From: JAFGRU01 sp016934985
GTDB taxonomy: Bacteria > Desulfobacterota > Desulfuromonadia > Desulfuromonadales > JAAYDE01
DNA length: 64,000 nucleotides
Direction of reading: 5' to 3'
Assembly: GCA_963665045.2 (NCBI GenBank)
Contig: CAXXJQ010000009.1
Span: forward strand, 186,001 to 250,000
Shown: one piece after another, positions 16,904 to 25,277 of the stretch
Position numbering within the stretch: position 1 is the stretch's first letter
How the letters are laid out: the number at the start of each line of letters is the position of its first letter
Notes under the pieces: model-generated
Databases searched by the model: none
What the model was told of the DNA's origin: nothing
Seen by the model: only the letters and a program-made list of their open reading frames with translations
Position numbers and translations under genes: made by a program

Positions 16904-18058
16904 ATGAAAACACGGCAACTAAAAAGAATGCGACAACGGGGGGATGGGGAAAAAGGTTTCACGCTCCTGGAGATCCTGGTGGTGCTGACCATCATGGGTT
17001 TTCTCATCGCCATGGTGGCTCCCCGGCTGGCGGGCATCTCCGACACCGCCAGCGGCACGGTGTGCGACACCAACAAGGGCCGCATGAAAACCTATGTGGG
17101 TTCCTTTTACGAGAAGTTCAACCGCTACCCCAACCACCTCACCAACATGGTCATGACCGACGGCACGGACCTGGCTGCAGCCAACGGTTCGGACACCGGC
17201 TACCAGATCCCCTACTGCTCGGATGACGACCCGGACAACGGCCCCGAGGTCATTCACAAAGGCCATAACCAGCAGTACAAATTCATGATCCACCGACTCA
17301 GCCAGGATGAAGTCGATGAACTGAAAAGCCTCGGCATCACCAACGTCTACAACCTCAACGACTATGCCGCCGATGCCGACGGGCTCAACGGCGCCGCAGC
17401 CGCTGGCCGTTCGGCCGCCGCCACCGACGGCGACCGGGTCAGCAACTGGGGCAGCATCACTGCCATCACCAACCAGCGTCCGTCCCTGGAACCCTGCACC
17501 CTGGAAGCCGGCGTCGGTGTGGCCATGTGCGGCTGCGGTATCGACCTCGCAGGTACGGGCCTTTCCTATGTTCAGGTCGAACGGGCCTGGGCCGAGGAAG
17601 ATATCTTCGCCCGCATTGTCTTCGCCCTCGGGCCGGAATCGGAGATGGTCTCATCCGGCATCGTCACCAATGCAGCCCACTGCCCCGGCTCCATCCAAAA
17701 CGCAGACAACTTCAGCTACGGTGCCTACTACCTGATTCTCCCCCGCCTGCAGGCCACCGTAGACCGCCTGGCTGACACCACCACCCTGGCCACATGGAGT
17801 GCGTTATGGGGAACCGGAACCCTCAACTATGCCACCCTTTCGTCGGATGACCTCAAGGCCGTCTCCTGGCCCCAGGGCGGCACCGCGCCTTCCACCAACT
17901 ACAACATTACGAATAACACGGATCACTACAAGGTCCGCGACGGGCTGGGCCTGGGCAAGGCCATGGAACCCTGGGATTTCGATACTAATCGCCAGCGCTA
18001 CGACGAAGTCTGGGGTGTCGACATAATGAACGGAAACAACGTGCTCAACGGCGGCTGA
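16904..18058 (+). CDS. Large prepilin-like protein 1 (type IV pilin/pseudopilin N-terminus)
   Basis: A 384-residue protein from ATG 16904 (AGGAGGG site). The basic leader ends in the prepilin peptidase site G/FTLLE, followed by the hydrophobic helix (ILVVLTIMGFLIAMVAPRLA). It is much longer than a GspG (about 140 residues). The globular part contains an acidic SDDDPDNG motif and LGPESEMVSSGIVTNAAHCP. It is a paralogue of the product of 19141-20274 along its length. It is secreted into a pilus or pseudopilus; what the large domain does is unknown. Its own terminator suggests separate expression. Confidence 0.85.
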   Translation: MKTRQLKRMRQRGDGEKGFTLLEILVVLTIMGFLIAMVAPRLAGISDTASGTVCDTNKGRMKTYVGSFYEKFNRYPNHLTNMVMTDGTDLAAANGSDTGYQIPYCSDDDPDNGPEVIHKGHNQQYKFMIHRLSQDEVDELKSLGITNVYNLNDYAADADGLNGAAAAGRSAAATDGDRVSNWGSITAITNQRPSLEPCTLEAGVGVAMCGCGIDLAGTGLSYVQVERAWAEEDIFARIVFALGPESEMVSSGIVTNAAHCPGSIQNADNFSYGAYYLILPRLQATVDRLADTTTLATWSALWGTGTLNYATLSSDDLKAVSWPQGGTAPSTNYNITNNTDHYKVRDGLGLGKAMEPWDFDTNRQRYDEVWGVDIMNGNNVLNGG

Positions 18059-18096
18059 TGATTCCGGCCTGAAACCAAAAATTTGCTAAAAGAAAA

Positions 18097-18124
18097 AAGG
18101 GCGCTCACCGGGCGCCCTTCTTCT
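18097..18124 (+). terminator. Rho-independent terminator after prepilin 1
   Basis: GGGCGC (18099-18104) and GCGCCC (18112-18117) pair with a T-rich tail. Good match for a terminator 40 bp after the stop codon. Confidence 0.8.
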
Positions 18125-18189
18125 TGGTCTTTTACCTGGAATCAAAGAATCCCTTTTCCGGAGGGTTGCAGCCCCGGCAACGTCCCAAT

Positions 18190-18271
18190 TCAAATAGGGA
18201 TGAAGGGGATATCAAAACCCAAAGCTTCAGTTTTTGGGTTTTTCCCCTTTATCCTGTTCATCCCTGTTAAT
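18190..18271. repeat. Dispersed imperfect palindrome (AGGGATGAAGGGGAT type), copy 1
   Basis: An imperfect inverted repeat: AGGGATGAAGGGGAT at the left arm pairs with a degenerate ATCCTGTTCATCCCT arm on the right. A close copy is at 34729-34816. Both lie between genes in otherwise gene-free stretches. Confidence 0.65.
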
Positions 18272-18455
18272 TGAGGCTTTCAGCTTCCAGCCTTCAGCCT
18301 GATCCCAGTGCCTATCTCCACGTTCTCTGCGTCCTCTACGGTTATAAAATCCTCTGCCTTTAACTTAAAACCTGAAACTTAACACTCGTCATAAAAAAAC
18401 TTTTTTCCCCGCCCGACCTGCAACTTTGATCCTTGTCGAGCCTCAAACTTCAGAA
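18272..18455. repeat. Gene-free stretch with degenerate intergenic repeats
   Basis: Contains the inverted copy of the ACCGCAGAG repeat (GTTCTCTGCGTCCTCTACGG at 18323-18342) and an AACTTAAAACCTGAAACTTAA stretch related to the repeats at 22.5, 24.8 and 27.2 kb. No gene seen. Confidence 0.45.
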
Positions 18456-18519
18456 TGACCCGCTGTGAGCAAAAAAAAACCCGCCGTGAGTAGCAAATCA
18501 TGGATTTCTCATTTATATA
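18456..18519 (+). promoter_or_regulatory. AraC-type tandem operator and promoter, copy 2
   Basis: Direct repeats CCCGCTGTGAG (18459-18469) and CCCGCCGTGAG (18480-18490) are 21 bp apart around a nine-A run. TATATA lies at 18514-18519, again 24 bp after repeat 2. Same block as copy 1 at 15472. Confidence 0.7.
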
Positions 18520-18576
18520 TAGCAGGCCAATAAATTTTGTTTATCCTAACTTTATAAGACATACAATACTTTGGTT

Positions 18577-18855
18577 ATGACGAATTTCACAGGACAGCAC
18601 CAGATCATCAAGAAAAAACTTTTCGACCTCTACACCGAACTGTTCCTTCACGAGGGCTACGGCTCCCTGCGGGTGGAGATGCGCTTTCTCAAGCGCGGCC
18701 AGAAAGAGATCATTCTCGTCTGCGGCAAGGAATACCGCTACGTCGTCGACTTCCCAGATGAAACGGGGGCCGGGAAAGGTCCGGCCGGGTCCACCGAGGG
18801 GGAAGATTCAACCGGCATGCTCTCCGACCTCCGCTGCCGGCAAAGCAGTAAATAA
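18577..18855 (+). CDS. Small hypothetical protein ahead of prepilin 2
   Basis: A 92-residue soluble protein from ATG 18577. The core reads KKLFDLYTELFLHEGYGSLR followed by RFLKRGQKEIILVCGKEYRY, which looks like a small alpha/beta domain with a conserved Cys. The C-terminal 25 residues are low-complexity. It is the first gene after the second AraC-type operator, about 60 bp downstream of the -10 box. The second prepilin gene follows after about 285 bp without another gene. Family not recognised. Confidence 0.6.
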   Translation: MTNFTGQHQIIKKKLFDLYTELFLHEGYGSLRVEMRFLKRGQKEIILVCGKEYRYVVDFPDETGAGKGPAGSTEGEDSTGMLSDLRCRQSSK

Positions 18856-19140
18856 ATTTGATTTGCGAAAGGAGGTGAAGCCGAGCCAACTGCCCTCACG
18901 CATCGAGGAAGAGAAAATTTCATCCCGGTTCCCGACGGTGCGGGCCGCGGGCCTCAGTTCCGCGCCCCGCCGTTGCCGGGAGCAGCAAGAAAAAAACACC
19001 GCCGGACATCACAAGCAGGCTGCCTGCGGCAGACTGGCGGGCCGGCCGCCTTTAATGAAATGACGAAGTGTGTACTCGGACGGACATGGTTCCTGAGGGT
19101 GGGACGTTCCTCCATATCCATCAAGAGAGGAAAGAGAGAT

Positions 19141-20274
19141 ATGTTGAAGAAAATCAAGAAAATGCGGAACCAGCAAGGCTTCACCCTGCTGGAAATCCTG
19201 GTCGTCCTGACCATCATGGGTTTTTTGATCGCCATGGTGGCGCCGCGCCTGGCCGGCATCTCCAGCAGCGCCGTCGACACCGTATGCGACTCCAACCAGA
19301 GCCGCATGGTCTCCATGATGTCCGGCTACTTCGAAAAAACCAACCGCTTCCCGAGCAAAATGACCAACCTGGTTGAAGAAACCGCCGCCACCGGCACCTA
19401 CCAGATCCCGGCCGTCTCCGACGACGACCCGGACAACGGCGCCGAGACCCTGGCCTCCGAATTCATGGCCCGCAACCACTTCCGCATCCACTATCTGAAT
19501 GTGGATGAAGTGGCCGAACTGAAGAACATGGGCATTACCAAGGTCCTCAACCTCAACGCCTATGACGCCTACAACGACGGCGGGACCGCGATTAAATCCG
19601 GCTATGACGGTACCACCGCTGGGCCCAATGAGTACGCCCTGGCAACGTCCGTCACCAAGGCTCCGGCCATGGAAGAGATCGAACTGAGCACCGCTGGCAC
19701 CGGCGGCGTCCTCACCACCCCCGTGGCCGTGGCCATGGTTGGTGCCGGCGTCCCCGCCAACACCGCCACCTCTGCTTTCGTGGCCCACGACGTCGAAGCC
19801 GGCTGGGGCGAGCCTGACTGGATTGGCCGCATCGTGCTCGGCTTCGGTCCGGAAAACGGCCTTGTGTCCTCCGGCATCGTGGCCAACGCGGCCCATTGCC
19901 CCGGCGGCATCCAGAACGCCGACAACGTCACCTACAACGACTACAACCTGGTCCTCCCCCGCCTCGAAGCCACCGTGGCGCGCATGGAAGACACCACCGT
20001 CGGCGCAGCTATCCTTGCGATGGATTACGACTCCACCACCGACGGCGTTAATGTCCGCGCCGTGGCCTATGACGAAGAACCGGATGCCGGTTATGCCCTT
20101 GCCACCAACACCAGCAACCTGAAGCTCCGGACCTTCAACATCGCCGAGGCCCAGGAAAAATGGCAGTACGCCACCCAGTGCCCCGAAGGCCACATGTTCC
20201 CGGCCGACGACGAGGAATTCTGGGGTGTTGACCTGACCGCCAACGGCACCATCGGCACCGCCGCGACCCCTTGA
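19141..20274 (+). CDS. Large prepilin-like protein 2
   Basis: A 377-residue prepilin from ATG 19141 (AGGAAAGAGAG site). The leader ends with G/FTLLE and the helix ILVVLTIMGFLIAMVAPRLA is identical to that of prepilin 1. Shared segments in the globular part include SDDDPDNGAE, IVLGFGPENGLVSSGIVANA and the following AHCPGGIQNADN. The two genes are therefore tandem duplicates that have diverged in the middle. It ends with FWGVDLTANGTIG. A strong hairpin follows. It is likely one of the major pseudopilus subunits. Confidence 0.87.
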   Translation: MLKKIKKMRNQQGFTLLEILVVLTIMGFLIAMVAPRLAGISSSAVDTVCDSNQSRMVSMMSGYFEKTNRFPSKMTNLVEETAATGTYQIPAVSDDDPDNGAETLASEFMARNHFRIHYLNVDEVAELKNMGITKVLNLNAYDAYNDGGTAIKSGYDGTTAGPNEYALATSVTKAPAMEEIELSTAGTGGVLTTPVAVAMVGAGVPANTATSAFVAHDVEAGWGEPDWIGRIVLGFGPENGLVSSGIVANAAHCPGGIQNADNVTYNDYNLVLPRLEATVARMEDTTVGAAILAMDYDSTTDGVNVRAVAYDEEPDAGYALATNTSNLKLRTFNIAEAQEKWQYATQCPEGHMFPADDEEFWGVDLTANGTIGTAATP

Positions 20275-20295
20275 TTTCCATCAGCGGTCTCTACC

Positions 20296-20322
20296 GGCGG
20301 GGAGGGTTTCCTCCCCGCCTTT
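20296..20322 (+). terminator. Hairpin/terminator after prepilin 2
   Basis: GGCGGGGAGG (20296-20305) and CCTCCCCGCC (20310-20319) pair around GTTT, followed by TTTCTT. A partial terminator may set the ratio of prepilin 2 to downstream products. Confidence 0.7.
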
Positions 20323-20409
20323 CTTCCCACGGGCTGAGCGGAAAAATGAAAAGCCTTTCACCTTTCCGCTGAACCCGATGGGAAAAAGGAACAACCTGAA
20401 ATCCGACCC

Positions 20410-22485
20410 ATGACATTTGCACATAGACAGACAACCAACCAGCGTGGCTTCACCCTCCTGGAGGTCCTCATCGTCCTGTTCATCCTCGGGCTGCTGGTCG
20501 CCATGGTGGTGCCGGCCCTGGGGGTGCTGGACGACCGGGAGCGGGAACGCATCACCCGCGAGCGCATGGAGCTCATCCGCCGCGCCATTATCGGCCCGGA
20601 TGACCGCTTCGACGCCGGGGGGCGGCCGATTGTCGGCGGCTACGTGGGCGACATGAAGGCCTGGCCCGACCTGTGGGAAGCACGCGCCGAGGTCAAGCCG
20701 GAATATGACGGCGCCTGGGACAACCCGTCAGCCATGGGCACCGGTTTCGGCCAGGGACCTGACTACACCGTCGATGCGGACAAGGTCTTCTTGAGGCCGT
20801 CGGGGCATTTTGTCAAGAAGCGCTGGAAGTGGAACCTGCCCTACCGCAAACTTTACGACGACACCACCAGCAACGCCGATCACATCGGCGGACTGGAGAC
20901 CGAAAACGAAGGCCAGCCCCGCGGTCTGTGGACACGCTACCCGGAGGAACTCCCCTGGAATGTCACCACCGGCGGCGTCACCCACCCGGCGCCCGGCGAA
21001 GTTCTCGGCGACAACTGGAAAGGCCCCTACATCCTGCCGCCCATCGAGGAAAACCCGGCGGACAGCGGCCACTGGGCCGAAACTGATGCGGAGTACGAAA
21101 AACTCCTGCCCGTGCCAAAAGACACTTTCGTCGATACCAATGGTGACGGTACTCCCGACACCTGGCTCCCCTCCTGGGAGGACGGCGATTACACCAACAG
21201 CAGCCTGGGCGAACCTTTCGACGACCGCGAGTCCTCCCGCCTGCTGCAGAGCGACGGCCGCCTCATCGACGGCTGGGGCCGGGCTCTGCGCTTCTTCATC
21301 ACCGCCGACCCGAGTCACGCCGGCAGCACCATTTTCTGGATTCTAAGCGAAGGTCCGGACGGCGAAGGCACCTACCCCAACAAGGGCACCTGCGGAGGCC
21401 ATGCCTGGACCGTGGACGCCGCCGACGTCATGGCCACGGCCTACGACGAAAATGACGAGAAGAACCGGGACAATTTGGTCCTCAAGATTTTCTCCCGCGA
21501 CTGGGAGGCCATCTTCGCCGACGAGGAAACAGGCAGGACAGCGGAAACCCGGACGACCCTCGAAGCCATCCGCAATGCCCTGGTGGGAAAATCCCCCGCA
21601 GGGTTCAACAGCGGCTTAACCGGGGATGTGGCGGCCTGGCCGGGACTCTTCCGCTGGGAGGATAACAGCACGCCCGCCGACACCACGGACGATTACTGGG
21701 ACAATGAAAACGAAGATTCTACGCCGGTGGCCTACACCAAGGGCCAGCCGCGCGGGCTGTGGACGAGAACGCCCAACAGCAGCGACACCAGCGACGACCT
21801 GGAGGCCTCCCGGTGGGGCATCGGCTGGCGCCACGCCTACCTCCAGCCGCCTGTCGGCAGCGACGGCGACCAGATGCTGCGCGACGCCTGGGGCCGGGAG
21901 ATCCTCTTTTTCCACGACGCGGTCAACGGCCTGTGGCTGATCCTGTCAAGAGGGGCCGACGGACTCTTCGATTTCGGCACCACAAATACCGGCCAGACCG
22001 AACCGGAGAACTTCATCGAGGCTGTGGACGTGACAACCTACACCCCGACCGCGACCCAGAACGCCGACAATTGCCATATCGTGGTTGCCGCAAGCGACTG
22101 GCAGCCCGGCTTCTTCAAGATGCTGCAGATGACCGTCTACAATGCCACCGCCGGCACCATCAAAGCGCGCTTTTTCAGGGCCGCCGGCAGTGCCGTGCTC
22201 ACGGCCGCAACGCTGAGCGACGCGGACGGAGACGGTGCTGCGGATGACTGGGTTTTGGGGACCGGCACCGACGCCGACCCGGCCTTCCGCTTTGACGACA
22301 CGACCACGGACGCGGTCATCTCCGGCGCCCGCTACCTGGTAATCTGGAACGACGCCGATGGTGACGACGCCATCGACAGCGGCGAAAGCGGCTATTGGGT
22401 CATCTACGATGTCCTTGCTACCTCCGGCAGCGGAGAGGTCGACAGCCTGACAATCGACACGGCAGACTTTACGGTGATGCCGTGA
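20410..22485 (+). CDS. Giant prepilin with two tandem GspG-like domains
   Basis: A 691-residue prepilin-type protein. The N-terminus has the G/FTLLEVLIVLFILGLLVA cleavage and helix region. The globular part is duplicated. Segments such as GDMKAWPDLW and GQPRGLWTR (near residue 167) reappear as GDVAAWPGLF and GQPRGLWTR (near 444). WGRALRFF...SEGPDGEG (near 290) recurs as WGREILFF...SRGADG (near 495). The WGR/GPDG signature is that of the GspG C-terminus. Asp-rich loops (DTNGDGTPD, DADGDGAADD, DADGDDAID) look like calcium sites. Its ribosome site is weak. Probably a minor, tip-located or adhesive subunit. Confidence 0.85.
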   Translation: MTFAHRQTTNQRGFTLLEVLIVLFILGLLVAMVVPALGVLDDRERERITRERMELIRRAIIGPDDRFDAGGRPIVGGYVGDMKAWPDLWEARAEVKPEYDGAWDNPSAMGTGFGQGPDYTVDADKVFLRPSGHFVKKRWKWNLPYRKLYDDTTSNADHIGGLETENEGQPRGLWTRYPEELPWNVTTGGVTHPAPGEVLGDNWKGPYILPPIEENPADSGHWAETDAEYEKLLPVPKDTFVDTNGDGTPDTWLPSWEDGDYTNSSLGEPFDDRESSRLLQSDGRLIDGWGRALRFFITADPSHAGSTIFWILSEGPDGEGTYPNKGTCGGHAWTVDAADVMATAYDENDEKNRDNLVLKIFSRDWEAIFADEETGRTAETRTTLEAIRNALVGKSPAGFNSGLTGDVAAWPGLFRWEDNSTPADTTDDYWDNENEDSTPVAYTKGQPRGLWTRTPNSSDTSDDLEASRWGIGWRHAYLQPPVGSDGDQMLRDAWGREILFFHDAVNGLWLILSRGADGLFDFGTTNTGQTEPENFIEAVDVTTYTPTATQNADNCHIVVAASDWQPGFFKMLQMTVYNATAGTIKARFFRAAGSAVLTAATLSDADGDGAADDWVLGTGTDADPAFRFDDTTTDAVISGARYLVIWNDADGDDAIDSGESGYWVIYDVLATSGSGEVDSLTIDTADFTVMP

Positions 22486-22486
22486 C

Positions 22487-22600
22487 AGGTTTCAGGTTTT
22501 AAGTTTTAAGTTTTTGGTTTTAGGTTTTAAGACTTAACACTTAAAACTTGACACTTAAAACTTATAACTGTAGCGCTTCGGCGCGCAATTGAGTGACGAG
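22487..22600. repeat. TTTTAAGTTTTAAG-type intergenic repeat
   Basis: Several degenerate copies of TTTTAAGTTTTAAG and its complement CTTAAAACTT are stacked between the giant prepilin gene and the pilM-like gene. Related stretches lie at 24754 and 27164. Confidence 0.55.
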
Positions 22601-22665
22601 TGACAAGTGACCACATTACAGACTGAACTGCCGACAAACGGTTCCGGTGGGCGGAACGGATTATT

Positions 22666-24171
22666 ATGAACCTGAAATTCCCGGAAAAGAAAATTATCGC
22701 TTTCGAAGTGGCGGGGGACGAAGCCAGAGCGGCTGTCGTAACCAAGAAGGGCAAAAGCTTCCAGGTGGTGGATTTCGCTTCCATCAAGCGGGACAACAGG
22801 GAGGAAGACCTGCCTTCGCTGGATACCATCCGCCAGCTCGCCCGGCGCCTCCACCTGAGCGGCGGCAAGGTGGTCTTCGTCACCCCCCTGGCGCGGGCCT
22901 TCGAGCTGCTCATGGACCGGCGCAAGACAGCGCGTCTCAAACACTACCAGCTGCTCGAAGCGGTGCGCTGGGAGATCGAGCCCTACACCGGCATCTCCGG
23001 CCAGAACGCCCTGCTGGGGGCGGAAGGCGAACGCCGGCCCAAGCCGAAGCCCGACGAGATCGTGCCGGAGGAGAGCGACGAGCAGAACGTCACGGTTTCC
23101 GCCATCGAACGCAACGTCTACCGTGCCGCCAAGGCCCGCTTCAGGGCCGGTGGGTTTACTCTGGTGCGCATCTATCCGCCGGACGTGTCGTTTTTCATGC
23201 CCCTCCAGCTTGAAAAAGGCCATTCTCCGCGCGCCATTCTCGAAGTCGGGGATGACTACTCCAACTTCGCCATTCTTCATGGCGGCGTTCCCGAGCAGAT
23301 CAATACCCTGAGCATCAGCCTCGAAACCATCACTTCCCACCTGAACGGCGAGTCCCTGGTCGACGGCCTGGAGGAAACCCTCAAATTCACCATCCGCCAG
23401 GCCCCGGCCGCCGAGGCCCTAATGGTTTCCGGAACCGGCGCCACTCACGACGCGGTCATGGACTTCATCTCCGGCTTCTGCCCAAGCGGCGCCCGTCCGC
23501 TGCGCCTGGATCGCGCAGCGGCCTTTACCGATGCGCGGGAAGATACGGCCGGGGCCGTTTTCGGCACCGTGGTCGGCGCCGGCCTGCGCGAGATCGCCGG
23601 CAAGCGGGATCGCCTCGTCGGCATCAGCGATGTCGAAGCGCTGGTGCCACGCCTGAAGAAAAGCGCCTACCTCATGCCCCTGGCCGCTACGGGCGTTTTT
23701 GTCCTTCTTCTGGGCAGCCATTACCTGTTCATGAAGCATCAGGACAGCGTCTACAAAAAACGCATCAAGGTGTTGAACCAGGAGCTGAAATCGCGCACCG
23801 CGCAAACGGAAAAATACGACAGCCTCCAGAAAGAGTTAAAAAAAATCGAGGCGGAAATCGCCTTTGCCGAGAAAAAGATCGTCTTCTTCAGCCAGGAGGC
23901 CGACAAGGACATCATTCATGTCATCGAGTGCCTGCGCGGCATCAGCGCCTCGGTGCCGGAGAACGTGGTTCTGGAAGCCCTGAACCGTAACGGTACAAGC
24001 CACGACTTCGCCGTGAGCGGCCACGCCTACGACCAGAAGCAGATCGGACTTTTCGCCACGGCCCTGCAGAAAAACCCCTGGTGCATATCAGCCGTCATCA
24101 AGAAGGTGGCGGCCGACGGCAGCGGCGGCAATCTTCAGTTCGAGATCACCATCAAAACGAAAATGACCTGA
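22666..24171 (+). CDS. PilM-PilN fusion (GspL-like) pilus assembly protein
   Basis: A 501-residue protein. Residues 1 to about 330 are an actin-like PilM domain (FEVAGDEARAAVV at the start; AILEVGDDYSNFAILHGG as the phosphate-2-like segment). A membrane helix follows (MPLAATGVFVLLLGSHYLFM, about residues 337-356). Then come a coiled coil (KIEAEIAFAEKKI) and a PilN-like periplasmic domain. In most type IV pilus systems PilM and PilN are separate; the fused layout is that of GspL. It would link the cytoplasmic ATPase to the PilO/secretin alignment complex. PilO follows 40 bp downstream. Confidence 0.8.
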   Translation: MNLKFPEKKIIAFEVAGDEARAAVVTKKGKSFQVVDFASIKRDNREEDLPSLDTIRQLARRLHLSGGKVVFVTPLARAFELLMDRRKTARLKHYQLLEAVRWEIEPYTGISGQNALLGAEGERRPKPKPDEIVPEESDEQNVTVSAIERNVYRAAKARFRAGGFTLVRIYPPDVSFFMPLQLEKGHSPRAILEVGDDYSNFAILHGGVPEQINTLSISLETITSHLNGESLVDGLEETLKFTIRQAPAAEALMVSGTGATHDAVMDFISGFCPSGARPLRLDRAAAFTDAREDTAGAVFGTVVGAGLREIAGKRDRLVGISDVEALVPRLKKSAYLMPLAATGVFVLLLGSHYLFMKHQDSVYKKRIKVLNQELKSRTAQTEKYDSLQKELKKIEAEIAFAEKKIVFFSQEADKDIIHVIECLRGISASVPENVVLEALNRNGTSHDFAVSGHAYDQKQIGLFATALQKNPWCISAVIKKVAADGSGGNLQFEITIKTKMT

Positions 24172-24211
24172 GTTCCGCGAGGGGCGGAGAACCGGAAAAG
24201 AGAGCAGCACC

Positions 24212-24748
24212 ATGAGACATCTGACCAAATTCGAAAAATTCGGCCTGGCGGCGGCGGTCGTCGTGGCCGGCACCTTTTTCTACATGAAAAACATCTACGA
24301 TCCTCAGGAAAAGGCCCTGAAAAAAACCGTCAAAACACTCAACCAGGTGGTGGGCAAGGTCAACGATATCAAGGAAATCCCCCCCCTGGCGCAGATAAAG
24401 TACCGGATCGAAAAAAAACAGGAAGAATACGAGAAAATCCAGGAAAAGACGGCCAATCTGACTATCAAAACCGGCGCCCCCAACGAGATTACCGAATTGC
24501 TCGACCGCATCACGACCAAGCTGGACCGCTCGGGCCTGATCCTCAAAAGCTTCGAGCCGAAAGCGGTGGTGCCGGGCGATTTTTTCCCCTGGAACGTCTA
24601 CCGCTTTGATATCGAGGGCTCCTATGACCGTCTCCTTGTTTTCTTCGACGAACTGCGGGCCATGGATGATGCGGTTCGGGTCGGCGAACTGAAAATCGCC
24701 AAAAACGGCGGAAAATCCCTGATTTTCAGCTTCGATCTGATGATTTAA
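24212..24748 (+). CDS. PilO-like alignment complex protein
   Basis: A 178-residue bitopic inner-membrane protein: one helix near residues 10-27 (FGLAAAVVVAGTFFYMKNIY), then a coiled coil (IEKKQEEYEKIQEKTANLTI). A ferredoxin-like periplasmic domain ends with LRAMDDAVRVGELKI. This is the layout of PilO. Its order after PilM-N and before a PilP-like gene and a secretin matches the conserved pilMNOPQ arrangement. Confidence 0.75.
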   Translation: MRHLTKFEKFGLAAAVVVAGTFFYMKNIYDPQEKALKKTVKTLNQVVGKVNDIKEIPPLAQIKYRIEKKQEEYEKIQEKTANLTIKTGAPNEITELLDRITTKLDRSGLILKSFEPKAVVPGDFFPWNVYRFDIEGSYDRLLVFFDELRAMDDAVRVGELKIAKNGGKSLIFSFDLMI

Positions 24749-24753
24749 CAAAA

Positions 24754-24800
24754 ACCAGTGTTAAGTTCCAGGTTTTAAGTTTTAGGCAAAAACCTGAAAA
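24754..24800. repeat. Intergenic repeat between pilO- and pilP-like genes
   Basis: About 32 bases from ACCAGTGTTAAGTTCC onward are identical to 27164-27195, and the ends form CAGGTTTT/AAAACCTG hairpins. The adjacent stretch near 24807 is another ACCGCAGAG repeat. Confidence 0.65.
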
Positions 24801-24944
24801 ACCATTTTACCGCAGAGGACGCTGAGAGCGCGAAAAACGCTGTAAAATCAACCTTCTTTCAGCCTTTTTCTTAAAACTTAAAACTTGACACTTGTCACTG
24901 ATTTTTAACCAGTGACAGGTGACCATAATCAAGAAAGGACATAT

Positions 24945-25277
24945 ATGCGAGCCGTTATTGCGGTGTTGATAGTGTTGATATTGTTGATCGCTCCCTGCGG
25001 AGCGGAGGAGCGGAGTCCTTTTGAGCGGACCCCGGCCGCCGATTACGAGGAAGCGATAAAGAGTTGCGAGGTTCGCGGCGTGGTGATCACGAAACAATTC
25101 AGCCGGGTTATCCTGCGTTGTCAGGGGAGCGCCGAGCTGCTGGTCTACGGCCAGGGGGAAAAGCTGACGGTTTTTTCCGGCGGCCTGGAGCATGAATTCC
25201 GCGTTCGCAAAATCGGGCGGCGAAGCGTCTCCTTTCAGGATAAGCAAGGCAAGATTCATGAGGTGGAATGGCAATGA
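24945..25277 (+). CDS. Small exported protein in the PilP position
   Basis: A 110-residue protein from ATG 24945 (AAGAAAGGA site). A signal peptide (AVIAVLIVLILLIAPCGA) is followed by a compact beta-rich domain with two Cys (SCEVRGVV and RVILRCQGSAELLVYG), which may form a disulfide. It sits between PilO and the secretin and overlaps the secretin start, the usual place for the pilotin or PilP protein. Sequence similarity to PilP is weak, so the role is mainly inferred from position. Confidence 0.6.
   Translation: MRAVIAVLIVLILLIAPCGAEERSPFERTPAADYEEAIKSCEVRGVVITKQFSRVILRCQGSAELLVYGQGEKLTVFSGGLEHEFRVRKIGRRSVSFQDKQGKIHEVEWQ

Noticed and set aside
19009..20193. A 394-codon glycine/valine/histidine-rich minus-strand frame.
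   Set aside because: Complement of the second prepilin; composition is that of an antisense shadow.
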